A stretch of 64,000 nucleotides of DNA from Dermacentor variabilis (Eukaryota; Arthropoda; Arachnida; Ixodida; Ixodidae). This document shows, piece after piece, positions 22,575 to 33,685 of the stretch. How positions within the stretch are numbered: position 1 is the first letter of the stretch; every line of letters begins with the position of its first letter. The stretch covers positions 230,402,024 to 230,466,023 of the forward strand of contig NC_134571.1 in the NCBI RefSeq assembly GCF_050947875.1, given 5' to 3'. The notes under the pieces were generated by a model. The model worked only from the letters and a program-made list of their open reading frames with translations. It was not told where the DNA came from and did no database searches. The position numbers were made by a program, and so were the translations under genes.

Positions 22575-23190
22575 TAATTTTTGGTGTGGTGAAGCCCGGG
22601 AGAAGGCTGGTGCCCTACAGCGACGTTGGATGGACTGTGACTCAGCAGAGGCGTACTTCGAGCTGCTGCTACAAGGCTCATCTCGTCAGCTACTGAAGCA
22701 CTACAAGTCAAGCATCCTTTGCCATGTGCCCTGCAGTGGTAGACCTTGTCTACCACCACCGGTACCGTCAAAATTAGCGCTGGCCGCAGTATCTGCATAG
22801 AACGACCATCCCTGCTGTGTACTGTGCAATCAGCGTGGCCATGCTGTAAAAGGCTGCCGTGTCACATTATCAGCTGACGAGATTAGACGTCGACTAACTG
22901 GAAGAAACTGTTGTTTTATATGTGGCAGAGAGGTCCACGTCACACGAAAGTGCCGAAATGCCGTGTGGCTCAAGGGCAAGTACTGCTCAAAAGGTCATGT
23001 TTCCATACTTTGCGCCATATGGAAACAAGGCAGCAACTGCCCATCTACCGAGAACAGTGATACACTGGTCAACCATGACCCAATGAAAAGTGACAAGTCG
23101 CCAGTGACAAGGGCTCCAGCTAGTAGTTCTATGTCTGCGCCTGTCCTGATGCCAATAGCCATAATGTGGGCATCCGGAAACCCGAACCAC
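22575..23190 (+). pseudogene. BEL gag remnant with zinc knuckles
   Basis: After the LTR only about 75 codons remain before an in-frame stop at 22798-22800. The same frame then encodes two cysteine/histidine knuckles (CCVLCNQRGHAVKGC and CCFICGREVHVTRKC) and a third motif (YCSKGHVSILC), the arrangement typical of BEL/Pao Gag. Most of the usual capsid region is deleted. The protein would have packaged element RNA. Confidence 0.8.
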
Positions 23191-24251
23191 AATTCCATGT
23201 TAGACTACTGCTTGACACTGGCATCCAGAGAACGTTTATTCGACGTGACCTCACCAAAAGGCTCGATCTGCCTTCCCTCAGGACAGAAGGATGTTGATGT
23301 TTAGAACTTCTAAGTGCTCTCGCCAGTACAGCTGTCGAAGCATCAAGCTAAAACTTCATAGTCTGTTCGACTCCCACAACATCGTGGTAGATGCTTTGGA
23401 GGTACCCGGAGTCTGCACCCTAACACTGCAGCTGTCGGACAAGATCTCCTTGCACAGTTGCGTAAATGTAAGATGTTTGTCACATACAAGCATTGACTGG
23501 GAGATTAGCCGATGCAGACAGTCGGTATCTTTATAGGATCAGATTACTATTGGCGCATACTACCGGTAGAATGCCTAAACAGCGACCTATGTGTAGTTGA
23601 GGCTGTCATCGGTTGGCTGGCTTGAGGTGTCTACCCAGTAAGGCCCGCCTATGCTTTGCCTAATTGGAACTATAGCTAATCGGCCCTATTCCTTGCATGG
23701 GAGTGGAATGAGCAAGCCGCATATGACATTGCTGACCCGATGGAGATGTAGCGACGCAATCCAATAGGGATCACCGGCCCTCTGGATATCGCCAGTGTTT
23801 GTGACCAAGTGGCAATGACTCAGTTCACACGGTACGTGTACAAGGAAGCTGGACGTTACGTAGTTCCTTTCATGATAAGGCACCAGGGGTGACTGACTAA
23901 CACGAGCCGAAGTGTTGCCGAAAACCAGCTCAGAGGTCAGGTTCAGCTTTTCTAATGACAGCGGGAGCTTCTGCAGAAGTATGACCGCACCATCAGTGAG
24001 TACTTCAAAGAATATCACGGTGAACGGGCAGACACTTCTCTAGAGCTCGGAGTGATGGTTTACTACCTTCCACACCACGCAGTTATCAGTTGAGACGTTG
24101 TCGCTATGAAGATATGCGTACTGTTTGACGCCTCTTCTCATGAACGTGGCGAGTCATAGTGCTAAAATATCTTGGACAAAAAGTTGAGCTCTTCCAATCG
24201 CTTGTACAGCTCATGATGAACCCAATTATCCTGACCGCGGACATTGCAAGG
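23191..24251 (+). pseudogene. BEL Pol: protease and start of reverse transcriptase
   Basis: LLLDTGIQRTFIRRDL at about 23205-23252 is the aspartic protease active site (DTG at 23214-23222). Further on, GSDYYWRILP, then YYLPHHAVIS and VLFDASS (near 24060-24135), are BEL/Pao Pol landmarks ahead of the RT. The segment stops at PIILTADIA, where Gypsy 1 inserted at 24252. Several stops and frame changes are present. Confidence 0.75.
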
Positions 24252-24467
24252 TGTTATGTCGGCGTGGCCGCCATGAACACCACGCCGGGAACGTTTGGCA
24301 CGCCGGGACAGCGGCTGGAGAGAGGCACGGAGATGCAAACAGAGAGGCAGAGAGTGTTTATTACAAGTGCGCACGCCTTAAATAGGCTGAGCGTCATTAC
24401 ATCAGCGCCCCCCGAGGGCAGGTCAGATATGGTCAGATACGGTTTCGGTTTAGAAACCGCCGATACA
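24252..24467 (-). repeat. Gypsy 1 LTR (left)
   Basis: TGTTATGTCGGCGTGGCC...CGCCGATACA on the plus strand, matching 28140-28351. It contains ttaaataggctgagcgtc and gaaaccgccgatac in both copies. Confidence 0.7.
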
Positions 24468-24975
24468 GCATCATTCCCCCTTTTTAAAAAGTTATTTTGA
24501 GAACTTGTGACATTAACAATCTCAACACGAGAAGCGAGGAGGCATCATTATACATTTCTGAATTACACTACGCATTTCCGAATGACATTACACAAGTACC
24601 ATCATTAAAGATTTCTGAATGACACAGAACACTGGCTCTCTACTCTCTCCTCCCTGGTGAAAAGAAGTAGAAAATGAGAGCACTCGGCTTACACTTGGAA
24701 ACAAGTAAGAAAATGAAAATTTTTTTAAAAAGTGCATATATGAGACAACATTTAAACACATACACCAGATAACTTGTAACTCCATGGACTGTGAAGCAGT
24801 CGATTATCTGAACACCTGTCCAGGTTTAATATGGAATACTGACATGGGATGGAACACTGACATGACATGATGACATGAAGTGCTGACACATCATGGAACA
24901 AAATCTTGTAAATGGCACGATTTCTGGTGCCGCCTTTTTGATCGCCGCGGTGCCAATAATGGCTCCGTTGGTGTT

Positions 24976-25130
24976 GAGCTTTGCCACTCAGTTAAGCACC
25001 CACCAGACAAAACTGAGGATGGAGATAAATACTTAGCATGTGAGCTTTGCTGCTCAGTTAAGCACCCACCAGACGAAACTGGAGGTGGAGATGAGGACTT
25101 GGCATCTGAACTTTCTAGCTCTCTGAAGCA
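24976..25130. repeat. 66-bp tandem repeat, about 2.4 units
   Basis: Units start at 24976, 25042 and 25108 (gagctttg...gttaagcacccaccagac). It lies in the 3' part of Gypsy 1, downstream of the Pol tail. Confidence 0.8.
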
Positions 25131-25717
25131 CCCATCGATGACTCTGAAGGTGAAGAACAGGAATCAAAAGAATCTGAAGATTCACTGATGTGCTCCTCAG
25201 ACATAGCTGGGAGCGAAGACTTACGAAGAACTGCATGTGAGCAAGAAGGCTTGGAGACATGAGCGTCAAGTGTTTCAAGGAAAGCATGAGGACTGTGTTG
25301 TGAAGGTGCCTGCATTGAACCAGCCAGTTCAGTTGCACGCCTATTGGGCGAAAGAACATTTTGGCTGGGCACCACAGCCGGATTAGAAACTCGTGCCTGA
25401 ATAGAATCCTGAGATCCTATGAAGCTGTCAGCAGTCGGTGCTGCTAGCTGAGCAATCTGACTGGGCACATCAGTCAGAATTTGATCACGTACCTGATCTT
25501 GCCTCTTGGCTGAACACGAAACACTCGTTCGAGCAACTTTACGAGCTATATAAGAATGCACTTGGGAATGAGAACTGCACTGAAACGCGGAATTCACTGA
25601 AGGAACATCTGAAGTAGCTGCATGTGACTGTTTTACAAAAGAATATGCAAGAGGGTTATATGCCTCAGCATGCGTGCGACTATAGAAAAACCTGGTAGGA
25701 ATACGCTCAGCGCGCAA
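25115..25717 (-). pseudogene. Gypsy 1 Pol C-terminal tail
   Basis: A Ser- and Arg-rich, low-complexity minus-strand frame follows the protease segment without any RT or integrase. It fits a Gypsy Pol C-terminal extension. There are no catalytic motifs, and the assignment rests on position. Confidence 0.45.
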
Positions 25718-25718
25718 A

Positions 25719-26279
25719 TTATCTCGTCCACCTGGGTTTTATGTGGAGCTTGCCGTCATGACGCTTTATCTGGGTAGACTGTTCCAATACTGTACAATGG
25801 TTCACCCTCACTGGTGGTGAAGTCAAACAAGCGTAGGCCTGTGGTGCATTGTCAAAGTCCATTGTATTGTACAAGTTCAGTGAAGTTGGATGACGTTCCG
25901 CACAGCGGGAACCAATGTCGAATTCCGGTAGTGAAGATGAGGCTTGGACGCAAGACAAAGTCGCTCCATCGATCACTAGCATGAGTGATTTGATAGCATC
26001 GTGTCCCAGATGTGACAAACCAAGTTCAGTCACGTGAAAGTTCACCAAAGCTAATTTGTCTTGAAACTTGACGGTTGTGGGGAAAAGTCCCAAATTCTTC
26101 ACCAGTTGCTCCGAGTAGTTGTGGATGATCAAATGCAATTGAAGCAGGCAGATATGTGAAAAGTGCCTCTCCTGAAGATTCACGAGTGAGACGATTGCCC
26201 CTGTGTCGATCATCAGGTAGAGAGTTAGCGTTGTTAACTTGTACAGGAACGCGCATAAGCGATAGAGCACCGACAGCAT
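25719..26279 (-). pseudogene. Gypsy 1 protease region
   Basis: MIDTGAIVSLVN at about 26170-26215 (minus) is an aspartic protease active site. The downstream sequence matches the stretch that normally leads to RT but ends in a stop at 25719, with the RT deleted. Confidence 0.65.
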
Positions 26280-26285
26280 ATTCGA

Positions 26286-27366
26286 TGTGTAGGTTGGTTG
26301 CAGTCTTGATGGCAGTAGTGTCGCGCGTTTCCAGCTTGTTTACAAGTCCAGATGTACTTTCCGATAACCGACACATTTGGAAAAAGTGCCTCTTCTTTCC
26401 ACATGTTTGACAGAGCTTGTGGCAGGCAGGACAATCTGGAAAGTTCGCCCAGTGCTGCAGCGAGCCGCAGCGGAAGCAGCCGCCGGGCCGAGCTGGCGGC
26501 GCAGAGGCAAAGGAAGCGCCGGTTGCCTCCTTCCCCGAAGGGAAGGCCCACCTCCTCGCTCTCGGCATCCGCCATCTAGGTGCGGTCGGGGTGAAGCGTT
26601 GGTCCATTGGCCACCATCTTGATTGTAGCCCGGACGGGGAAGACCGCCATATTAAAATGCAGTCGGGTGGGAGGATAACTGTCATCTTGGAATAGCGCAG
26701 GGCGGGGAAGACCGCCATCTTGTGGTTGACGACGCTGTGAAATGGCGTCTACATGTGGAACGCAGAGCTTCTCCATTATTTTGTCGGTGTGTTCCTCTTG
26801 TGTAATTTCCAAAGCTTTTTTGACGGTGAAGTGCTCGCCGAGTTGAATGAACTGGCGGCGAAGTTGTTGCGACTGCAAGCCGCAAAGGATCTGGTCTTGG
26901 ACCATGATATCTGTAGTGGTGCCAAACTTGCAGGATTTGGCGAGCCGTTGCACGTCCTGCCGTCCACCTACGGGGTAGAAACCTGGAGGCTTACGAAAAG
27001 GTTTCTACTTAAATTGAGGACGACGCAACGAGCTATGGAAAGAAGAGTGATGGGTGTGACGTTAAGGGAGAAGGAAAGAGCAGATTGGGTGAAGGAACAA
27101 ATGCAAGTTAATGACATCTTAGTTGAAATCAAGAAAGGAAATGGGCATGGGCAGGACATATAATGAGGAGGGAAGATAACCGGTGGTCATTAAGGGTTAT
27201 GGACTGGATTCCAAGGGAAGGGAAGCGTAGCAGGGGGCGGCAGAAAGTTAGGTGGGCGGATGAGATTAAGAAGTTTGCAGGGACGACATGGCCACAATTA
27301 GTGCATGACCGGGGTTGTTGGAGAAGTATAGGAGAGGCCTTTGCCCTGCAGTGGGTGTAACCCGGC

Positions 27367-27419
<53 letters not shown>

Positions 27420-27710
27420 CACATCCTGGAGGAAATCTGTAGTCGGCTCTGCTGGACTTTGGAATCTGTGCTTGAACTGTACGTGGCTGCAGAATTTATC
27501 TTCAGTAGAAAAGTGCTTGCTGAGCACTTGAAGTGCCGCCTCATAAACATCAATTGCCGGTGCATCCCCTGTCCCTTCCTCGGCCTCTGTCTTCGTCTCA
27601 GTGATGGGGTAGTGGATGCTGACGCCTTCCACCCCCAGTGTGTTGAGGAGGAGCGCTTTGTGTTTCGGCATAGTGGTCCTGGCGGCCGCATCGACGTAAG
27701 TCTGCAACAC
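26286..27710 (-). pseudogene. Gypsy 1 gag with zinc knuckles, interrupted by an RTE fragment
   Basis: The N-terminal part (27432-27710) includes YVDAAAR and a helical capsid-like region ending DFLQDV. The rest resumes left of the RTE insert (26960-27417) with MVQDQILCGLQ and an FxxxKALEI helix. Two knuckles follow: CFRCGSLQHWANFPDC and CQTCGKKRHFFQMC (about 26380-26480). At least two frameshifts occur. The order and spacing are those of Ty3/Gypsy Gag. Confidence 0.7.
26960..27417 (+). mobile_element. RTE/BovB-type LINE 3' fragment with (GAT)n tail
   Basis: The plus strand encodes the end of an RTE reverse transcriptase: YGVETWRLTKR, TTQRAMERRVMGVTL, a frameshift near 27160, then RREDNRWS and KVRWADEIKKFAGTTWPQL. 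A stop and a (GAT)n tail of about 50 bp follow (27368-27417). The target duplication is tgcacgtcctg at 26949-26959 and tgcacatcctg at 27418-27428 (one mismatch). It is 5'-truncated and sits inside Gypsy 1 gag in the opposite orientation. Confidence 0.85.
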
Positions 27711-28139
27711 ACCTCACCTTTTTAGCCACGGGATGGCTGATACACCAGAGCACGACAAGAAGCGTGGGGGGATTGCTATATTCATGCCAAGCCGTAACAG
27801 GGAGGGCCGAAGGGTAAGGACAGGTGCAAGGACGACGACGCAGTAGTGTCGGTGTGGGACAGGTGACGTCGAATGCACGGTGCAAAAATGCTGCTGGCAA
27901 GGAGGGCAGCAGAAGTATGAAGCAGTAATAGGCATAGCCGAAGTTAAGGGAGATGCAAGGACGATGGCGCTTTGGACAATGGGGTTGTAAAAGCAGCAAG
28001 CAGGGATCAGCAGCCTCAGCAAGTGCAGAAATACTGCTTGAAATAAGAGCAGTCGAAGGGAAAGATGCCGTTAAAATGCATTGAGCAAGCGCAACTTACT
28101 GGCAGGCGCAATGTAGTTCGATGTTCCTCGTTGCCAAAC

Positions 28140-28351
28140 TGTTACGTCGGCGTGGCCACCATGAACGCCATGCCGGGCACGTTGGCCACGCCGGGACGGC
28201 AGCCGGAAAAAGGCACAGAGATGGAGATGGGGACTGAGGCAGAGAGTGACTTTATTACAAGTGTGCATGCCTTAAATAGGCTGAGCGTCGTTGCATCAGC
28301 GGCCCCAGAGGGCGGGTCAGATACGGTTTTGGTTTCGAAACCGCCGATACA
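28140..28351 (-). repeat. Gypsy 1 LTR (right)
   Basis: TGTTACGTCGGCGTGGCC...CGCCGATACA. In element orientation this is the 5' LTR. It diverges noticeably from the left copy, so the insertion is old. Confidence 0.7.
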
Positions 28352-29926
28352 TCATTCCCCTCCCTTTTTTAAAAAAATTCAGCTTCTTTAAGTTCAACTT
28401 CTTTCCTTGAAATTTCAATTTCACAAGACGATTGCGACACTCACCGCTTCCTATTGGTCAACCGACTATCCGGCGAAGAGGGGACAATACCTTCCTTCAT
28501 CAAATGGCGAATGACTTGTGTGCCCTTTGGAGCATCATCTAGCCCTTTCTTTCTATCTGCTGCTTCGCAGCATCACTTCAAGTTGTGGAAAAGGACTTGG
28601 CCAATAATAGCTACATGCCTACAGACATCATTCTACAAGGACAACCTCATCATATGAGCTTCAACTGAAGAAGGTGCCCTCAAAACCTACCGCACTGCAT
28701 TGGCTATTTTAGCAGATGCAAGTATGGAGTTAAGAAAGGAGTGCTCCAACTCCAGCGTTCTTTGTCACTAGTTCCTCAACGACAACATTTCTTTCGACAA
28801 CATTGGAGAAGGCAGAGCAACAATAAGGTTGCTTGGCTTATTATGGGACCGCAACGCTGACGATATCATTCTTACCACCAAAGCCGTTTCTGAATATGTT
28901 TCTGCGCACTCAGCCATGAAACACACTACTCTGCAGCCATTTGGAAAACTACAGTACGTTAGGCCTCGTGGCTCTGTTTGTCATTCGAGTGAAATTATTG
29001 TTCCAGCAGCTGTGGCGAAGGAACTCACCATGGGACGAGCCATTACTGAAAGACGTCGAGAAACAGTGGGAAAGCTGGACATCCCAACTACTGATGCTCT
29101 CCTCGCTGCGCATTCCATGCTGCATCATTTGCTCCACTCAGCGACGGATTCCACTGTTTGAACTTCACCTGTTCTGTGATGCAAGCCCACTGGCGTATGT
29201 TGTAGCCGTCTACATGCGCTACGAGATAAAAGGAGGAACATTTAATGTTCAGCTGCTCATGAGCAAGTTCAGGGTCACACCACTGAAAACTATCTCGCTG
29301 CCATGCCTAGAGCTGCTTCCGTGCCTGTTGGCTTCCAGGCTGTTGAACTACCTATGAGGAATTCCAGAAACATCTAGCTGTCAGGGGTTTTTTTGGAGTG
29401 GCTCATCGACAGCCCTACATTGGATTGCTGCTGACGCTAAACAACGAGAGACTTTCATGCGGAACCACATTCTCGAAATACAATGCTTGACTTCGGAGCA
29501 TTCTTGGAGGCACTGCACAAGCAACAACAATCCGGCAGATTTGCTCATGCGTGAAGCAGCAGCCCTGTCATTGATGCGCAAGTCTCACTGGTGGACCAGT
29601 CTTCGTGGTTGTCACAGCCTCACTTGCAATGACCTGCAAAGATTTGTTCTGTTCCTTCACCGGAGGCCCTTTCTAGCGTGATACATGAAGAGATATCCGC
29701 TTCCTCCACCGTAGTAGTTGCACCTCCTGCGCCCCTACATGAGCCACTGCTTGAGGTTGCACGCTTTGGCTGCCTCTCCCAATTACTCCAAGTAATGGCT
29801 TGGATCATGAGGTTTCGTCGTAACGCTTCGCAGAACACACCATCTTCTATCGGACCACTGATGGCGTTTGAGTTGTACCAGGCGGAGATGTATTGGCTGA
29901 GGTGTGTCCTATGCTCCAGCGCATTC
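28352..29926 (+). pseudogene. BEL Pol: RT, RNase H and integrase N-terminal region
   Basis: BEL resumes with FLEISIS, RFLLVNRLSGEE and WRMTCVPFGASSSPFFLSA. The catalytic box is eroded to YKDN near 28630. RNase H follows with LHLFCDASPLAY and KTISLPCLELL (about 29160-29330), then SWRHCTSNNNPADLLMR (29500-29560) and MAWIMRF, YQAEMYWLR. All are BEL/Pao landmarks in order. It is then split by the solo LTR at 29932. Confidence 0.8.
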
Positions 29927-29931
29927 GCAAG

Positions 29932-31033
29932 TGTGATGTGTGGTGCGCGACATGGTGCGGTGATCGGGACGGCCAGGAGCAGACGACACTGAGTGCACGC
30001 GCGCCGAGGAAAACAACGACGCCGAAGAGCGTCCGGCACGAGAACGCGCGGCGCATGAAAAACAACAAAAAGAAGAAAAGCAACCAACTAGAAAAGACCA
30101 CGGGGCGTCAGGCAGCCAATCCGAGAATGCCAAATCTGCAAGACCAGAAGAAAAAGCGTGGTGCGCTGGCAGAACGAGGGGACACGCAAGGAGACGCAGG
30201 GGAGATGCCAGGAGAGTTCCAGGAAGCAACAGCAGGAGGAGGTCAACCACCGGAGCGGGCGTTGAAAACGGGCCGTCGGGTTCCCGACCCGAGCCACCAG
30301 GACTTCGCCCGACCGGGGCCTCCTGCCAACCTGTTCCTGTGCGTCGCCCGTCTACCCGAGCGTGCCGCCAGCTCCTCAAGGCCGGTGAGCTTCTGCGCCC
30401 GTGGGCGAGACGAGAACAGTCGGGCTTTGGGCCCGAGTTCTACGCCAGCTGCCCGGCCAGAACGCCGCCCCCGTCTGTCGTGCCGCCTGCTGCCCGAGGC
30501 CGGCGCTCGAGCTTCTGTGCCAGTGGGCAGGACAAGAGCAGTCGGGCTACGGGCCCGAGCTCTACACCCAGCTGCCCGGCCAGAACGCCGCCGCCGTCTG
30601 CTCCTGCCACCAAGCCGCCCACTTTACCTCGCCTAGCCAGAGCTGGCGCGCTCCGGTCGCCCGGTCGGTCAGCTTACACCGCGACCTATGGTGAGACCGG
30701 CGCCACTGCTTTCGCCAGCCTGTCGCCGCGTCGCCGCGTCGAGACTGTTACGCGTCCCTGCCCTCGTGGCAAGCCCGGACTCGCGCACTCGTTAACCGCA
30801 TGCAAGCCCTATGTGCGTTCCTTGCCGCAATGTCTGCTTGAGTGTTCATTTTTAAGCATGCTTTCTATTTCCTTCTATTTACCTTATGTCTCTTTTTAGT
30901 TGGATTAAATGTCTTTGTGTGTGTGTTCAAACCTACGGCTTTGTCCTCAATTGGTTTCTCGGAGGCTCCGCCTAAGAGAACCGTCATAACCTTTTGAGTG
31001 CACGAACCTTTATCCCGTATTAGGGTCATCACA
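29932..31033. mobile_element. Solo LTR, 1.1 kb, with perfect 5-bp target duplication
   Basis: The insert starts TGTGATG and ends CATCACA, a perfect terminal inverted repeat with TG...CA ends. It is flanked by GCAAG at 29927-29931 and 31034-31038. Removing it joins the BEL frame (FAS to EVTALEEG). It is GC-rich, has no internal coding region with a domain, and shows no partner LTR in the window, so it looks like a solo LTR. The parent family is unknown. Confidence 0.8.
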
Positions 31034-31038
31034 GCAAG

Positions 31039-31340
31039 CGAAGTCACGGCCTTGGAGGAAGGACGAGTTCCCAACACCTCCAGTGTGCTGACGTTACAAC
31101 CGTTTCTTGACCGTGATGGACTACTTCGTGTAGGAGGCCAACTGCAGCAGCTTACAACTGAGAGGAATTGAAGCATCCTATCTTGCATCCTGTAGATCAC
31201 CGATTCACCAAGCTCTTGGTTGATGCAACGCACGTACAACTCCTACATGGAGGCGTTCAACTCACCCTCCTGGATCGTCGGGAATGCTTTTGGATCTTCA
31301 AGGGGCGTCGCACAGTGAAGCGCTTTCAGAAAGCGCGCTT
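31039..31340 (+). pseudogene. BEL integrase N-terminal part
   Basis: Sequence after the solo LTR encodes EVTALEEGRVP, RDGLLRVGGQLQQ, then HPVDHRFTKLLVDATH, LLHGGVQLTLL and CFWIFKGRRTVKR. This is the zinc-binding (HHCC-like) region of BEL integrase. A stop interrupts it near 31170. CR1-like LINE A is inserted at about 31341. Confidence 0.75.
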
Positions 31341-31350
31341 TCAGCAGTCC

Positions 31351-31610
31351 GCAGCAGTCCGTTACCAAGCCAACATCAACCTAAGCTTGATCTTGTATCC
31401 GCAAGGGTGTCGCTTTGACAGTCTGTATCTGTTTCCTTGTGGACAAAGGGATGTTCGGCTCGACTGATAGGCCTCGGTGGGCATGACTCTGGACCTGCGC
31501 AGTCTGCTAGCCTCTTCACAAGGGCCATGTAAGGCACTGCGGACAGCTTCGTCGCCACATTTGGCAGCAGTCTATGGCCAAGCCAAGATCAACCTAAGCT
31601 TGATCTTTTT
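31351..31610 (+). repeat. Two-unit direct repeat in the LINE A 5' UTR
   Basis: gcagcagtcc followed by ccaagcca and atcaacctaagcttgatctt occurs at 31351 and again at 31564 with slight changes, a period of 213 bp. LINE promoters are sometimes built of such 5' monomers. Confidence 0.6.
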
Positions 31611-31739
31611 GTATGTGCAGGTTAGTCGCATTCCATCTTCAAAGTGTTTTTGGTAATTAGGTATTTCATCAGGACTGCTGCTGAGACATTGTGTATTTGC
31701 TGTTCGATTGTGCTTGCCATTAACTGATTGTTTAATAGA

Positions 31740-33240
31740 ATGCCCTCAAACGCTGAACTTGTAAAGAGAGTCGAATCACTTGAGACAAAATTTCAAAACA
31801 AGTTGGAAGGTCTAATGAATGACCTAACAGGAAGGCTACTAGAAAGAATCGGGAACCGTTCTATCGACGGACAGGGTTCGCTTTGTAACACAGTGGAATT
31901 TCTTAGTAAAAAATATGATGCTGTGCATGCGAGACAGGACGAGCTCACTGCTGCAAACATGCCTTGCCTTGCCAATGAAAATGAAACCTTAAAAAAGAAA
32001 GGCTGGCAGACCTTGATTAGTACTCCAGGATGAACAACGTTGAAACAAAGGGCGTTCCGAGTACTTAAGGTTCTAGAAGAATGCACTGCCATTCTCAAGC
32101 AGGTTGTCTATTCTTGACTGTTGACTATTGACTGTCCTATTTTGCCTGGTGACATTGATTGTGTTCACCGTGTTGCTGCAAAATCTGCCAAAAAATATCA
32201 TTGCTCGTTTTTGTTTGCCGTGAGAAGAAAAATAATTTCATTAAGAAGGCGCGCAAAGCACAGATTCACGCATCCTAGATCGGTTTCAGTGGTGCAAATG
32301 ATTGGGCAGTTAATGTGAATGATCACTTGACCCTAGAGCCTTGACATGGATGCGTTTTTACGAGTATGCATGCCAACAAGATGAATAGAAGGACGATGAA
32401 GAGAAAGTGCTGAATAGGAGAACCTATTTGACAAGAAATGCACGTAAAAGGTACAACTTGTGTATTACAGACCACGTAAGCGATCCATGGAGCTCCTGGC
32501 TGGCAAGTGTTAACGACGGCTTTTGAGAGTAACGCTGTATGCTGTAGACCGTTGGGACAGGGGCAATATTCTTCAAACACCGCACAGGCAGTACTTTGGA
32601 TTACACTTATGAGAAGAGGAGACTTCTTCAATTTGCCGAATCTGCCCCCCCAGAATCTTCCATAATACTTTAGTTTCTCCACGACATGACAAGGGACGAG
32701 CAAACAAGCAAGATCCCCGAAGATGTTTAATGCAATGAAAGGTGTTTTATGGCGACAACAATTACATGAACACTTCAGGTGCATTTCTGCCATTGGTGTC
32801 ACTGGCGGGGTCGGCGTGACATTCCGTACAAAGTTCAAGGGCGATAACATCGTCGCCGCGTGCCGTAAGCTGTATGATAGAGTGAAAGCGTACGAGGGTA
32901 AGCCGACGATGGTGGCTCAATCTAGCGCGCGCAAAGGAGGAGAAAGGGGATGAAGCACATCGTCTACTGTCGCGCGCTAGGCATTGGGGGGGGGGGGGGG
33001 GGGCATTCTACTCTGGCATTTTCTGCGTGTGGTGCGGCTTCGCGAGGCCGCCTGGGCCTTAACTTGAAAGCGACACTTGACTCTTGAGAACAAACAACTG
33101 TTTTCTAGGGCCCTTGCGTTGAAGAAAGAAAAAAGTTGGTTCTTTCTTTGGACAGAAAACTGCCAAATAAAGGCACGAAAGACTAATGACAGCAGGGTGT
33201 TTTGCATTCTGACTGAATCAGACCTGCACAATTTTTCGTA
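31740..33240 (+). pseudogene. LINE A ORF1 (coiled-coil type), interrupted by a 735-bp insert
   Basis: ATG at 31740 opens MPSNAELVKRVESLETKF and a helical region. A stop at 32031 and later stops or frame changes follow, then DIDCVHRVAAKS (32150-32190). It breaks at HLTLE (32324-32338) and resumes at 33074 with HLTLENKQLF and ALKKEKSWFFLWTENC, to a stop at 33238. The form matches CR1/Jockey-group ORF1 RNA-binding proteins. Confidence 0.65.
32339..33073. mobile_element. 735-bp unclassified insert with 15-bp target duplication
   Basis: It splits LINE A ORF1. CACTTGACCCTAGAG (32324-32338) and CACTTGACTCTTGAG (33074-33088) flank it, with two mismatches. A long duplication points to LINE-driven retroposition, but no poly(A), tRNA promoter or RT is evident. 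It has an 18-20-base G run near 32985-33003. Origin unknown. Confidence 0.6.
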
Positions 33241-33263
33241 GATGCTCGTGACTTAGAGCATAT

Positions 33264-33685
33264 TGTCACATGGTAGTGACGTTAAAGAACACAGTAGCAA
33301 CACTGTGAAAGACAAAACTGGCTTTTATTGGGCGAACCTGTGCCCACAAAGACAGTCTACACTTAAAGCACCACGATAGCGGCGAACATGGTAGGCGATC
33401 GTCGAAAATCTGATCAGCGGGTCAAGCGCGTCGGCTTTTATACATCAGTCGTCGAATGTTCCAGAGTAATCGCTGGGACCTGCGTGCCTTCCACAAGGTT
33501 CTACATTATTCGCGTCGCTCACACATGCAATTAGATTACACAAGGCTCGGTCACAGACAGCGGATAGAAGCATCGATAACATTCCAGACACTTCCGATAC
33601 ATGCCAGCGCGTCCTGTGCTGTGCGATAACATTTGTTAGGCGGTGAAACGTGTCGCCCGATAAAGATAGACAAGTACACGTGTCA
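33264..33685 (-). mobile_element. LTR-like insert (probable solo LTR), 422 bp
   Basis: It begins TGTCACATGG and ends GTACACGTGTCA, lies between ORF1 and ORF2 of LINE A, and has CAATAAAAGCC on the minus strand, a plausible polyadenylation signal. The flanking tetranucleotides are ATAT and GTAT, so a decayed 4-bp duplication is possible. No internal region is attached. Confidence 0.55.

Larger units (their letters stand above)
24252..28351 (-). mobile_element. Gypsy 1: internally deleted LTR element inside BEL RT
   Basis: Direct repeats of about 212-216 bp bound the element. On the minus strand it encodes gag, zinc knuckles and protease, then jumps to the Pol C-terminal tail. RT, RNase H and integrase (about 2.5 kb) are missing. 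It splits the BEL RT between TADIA and FLEISIS. Both LTR copies are followed on the right by tcattcccc plus a T run, so the outer right boundary is not certain. Confidence 0.7.

Noticed and set aside
24976..25130. CRISPR-like array
   Set aside because: The 66-bp units are contiguous, with no unique spacers, in a eukaryotic retroelement.
27368..27417. Poly-His or poly-Met/Asp tract as a metal-binding protein
   Set aside because: It is only the (GAT)n tail of the RTE fragment read in different frames.
29893..30899. Long plus-strand open frames of 247 and 186 codons
   Set aside because: They lie in the GC-rich solo LTR, are Arg/Pro/Ala/Ser-rich in several frames at once, and have no domain.
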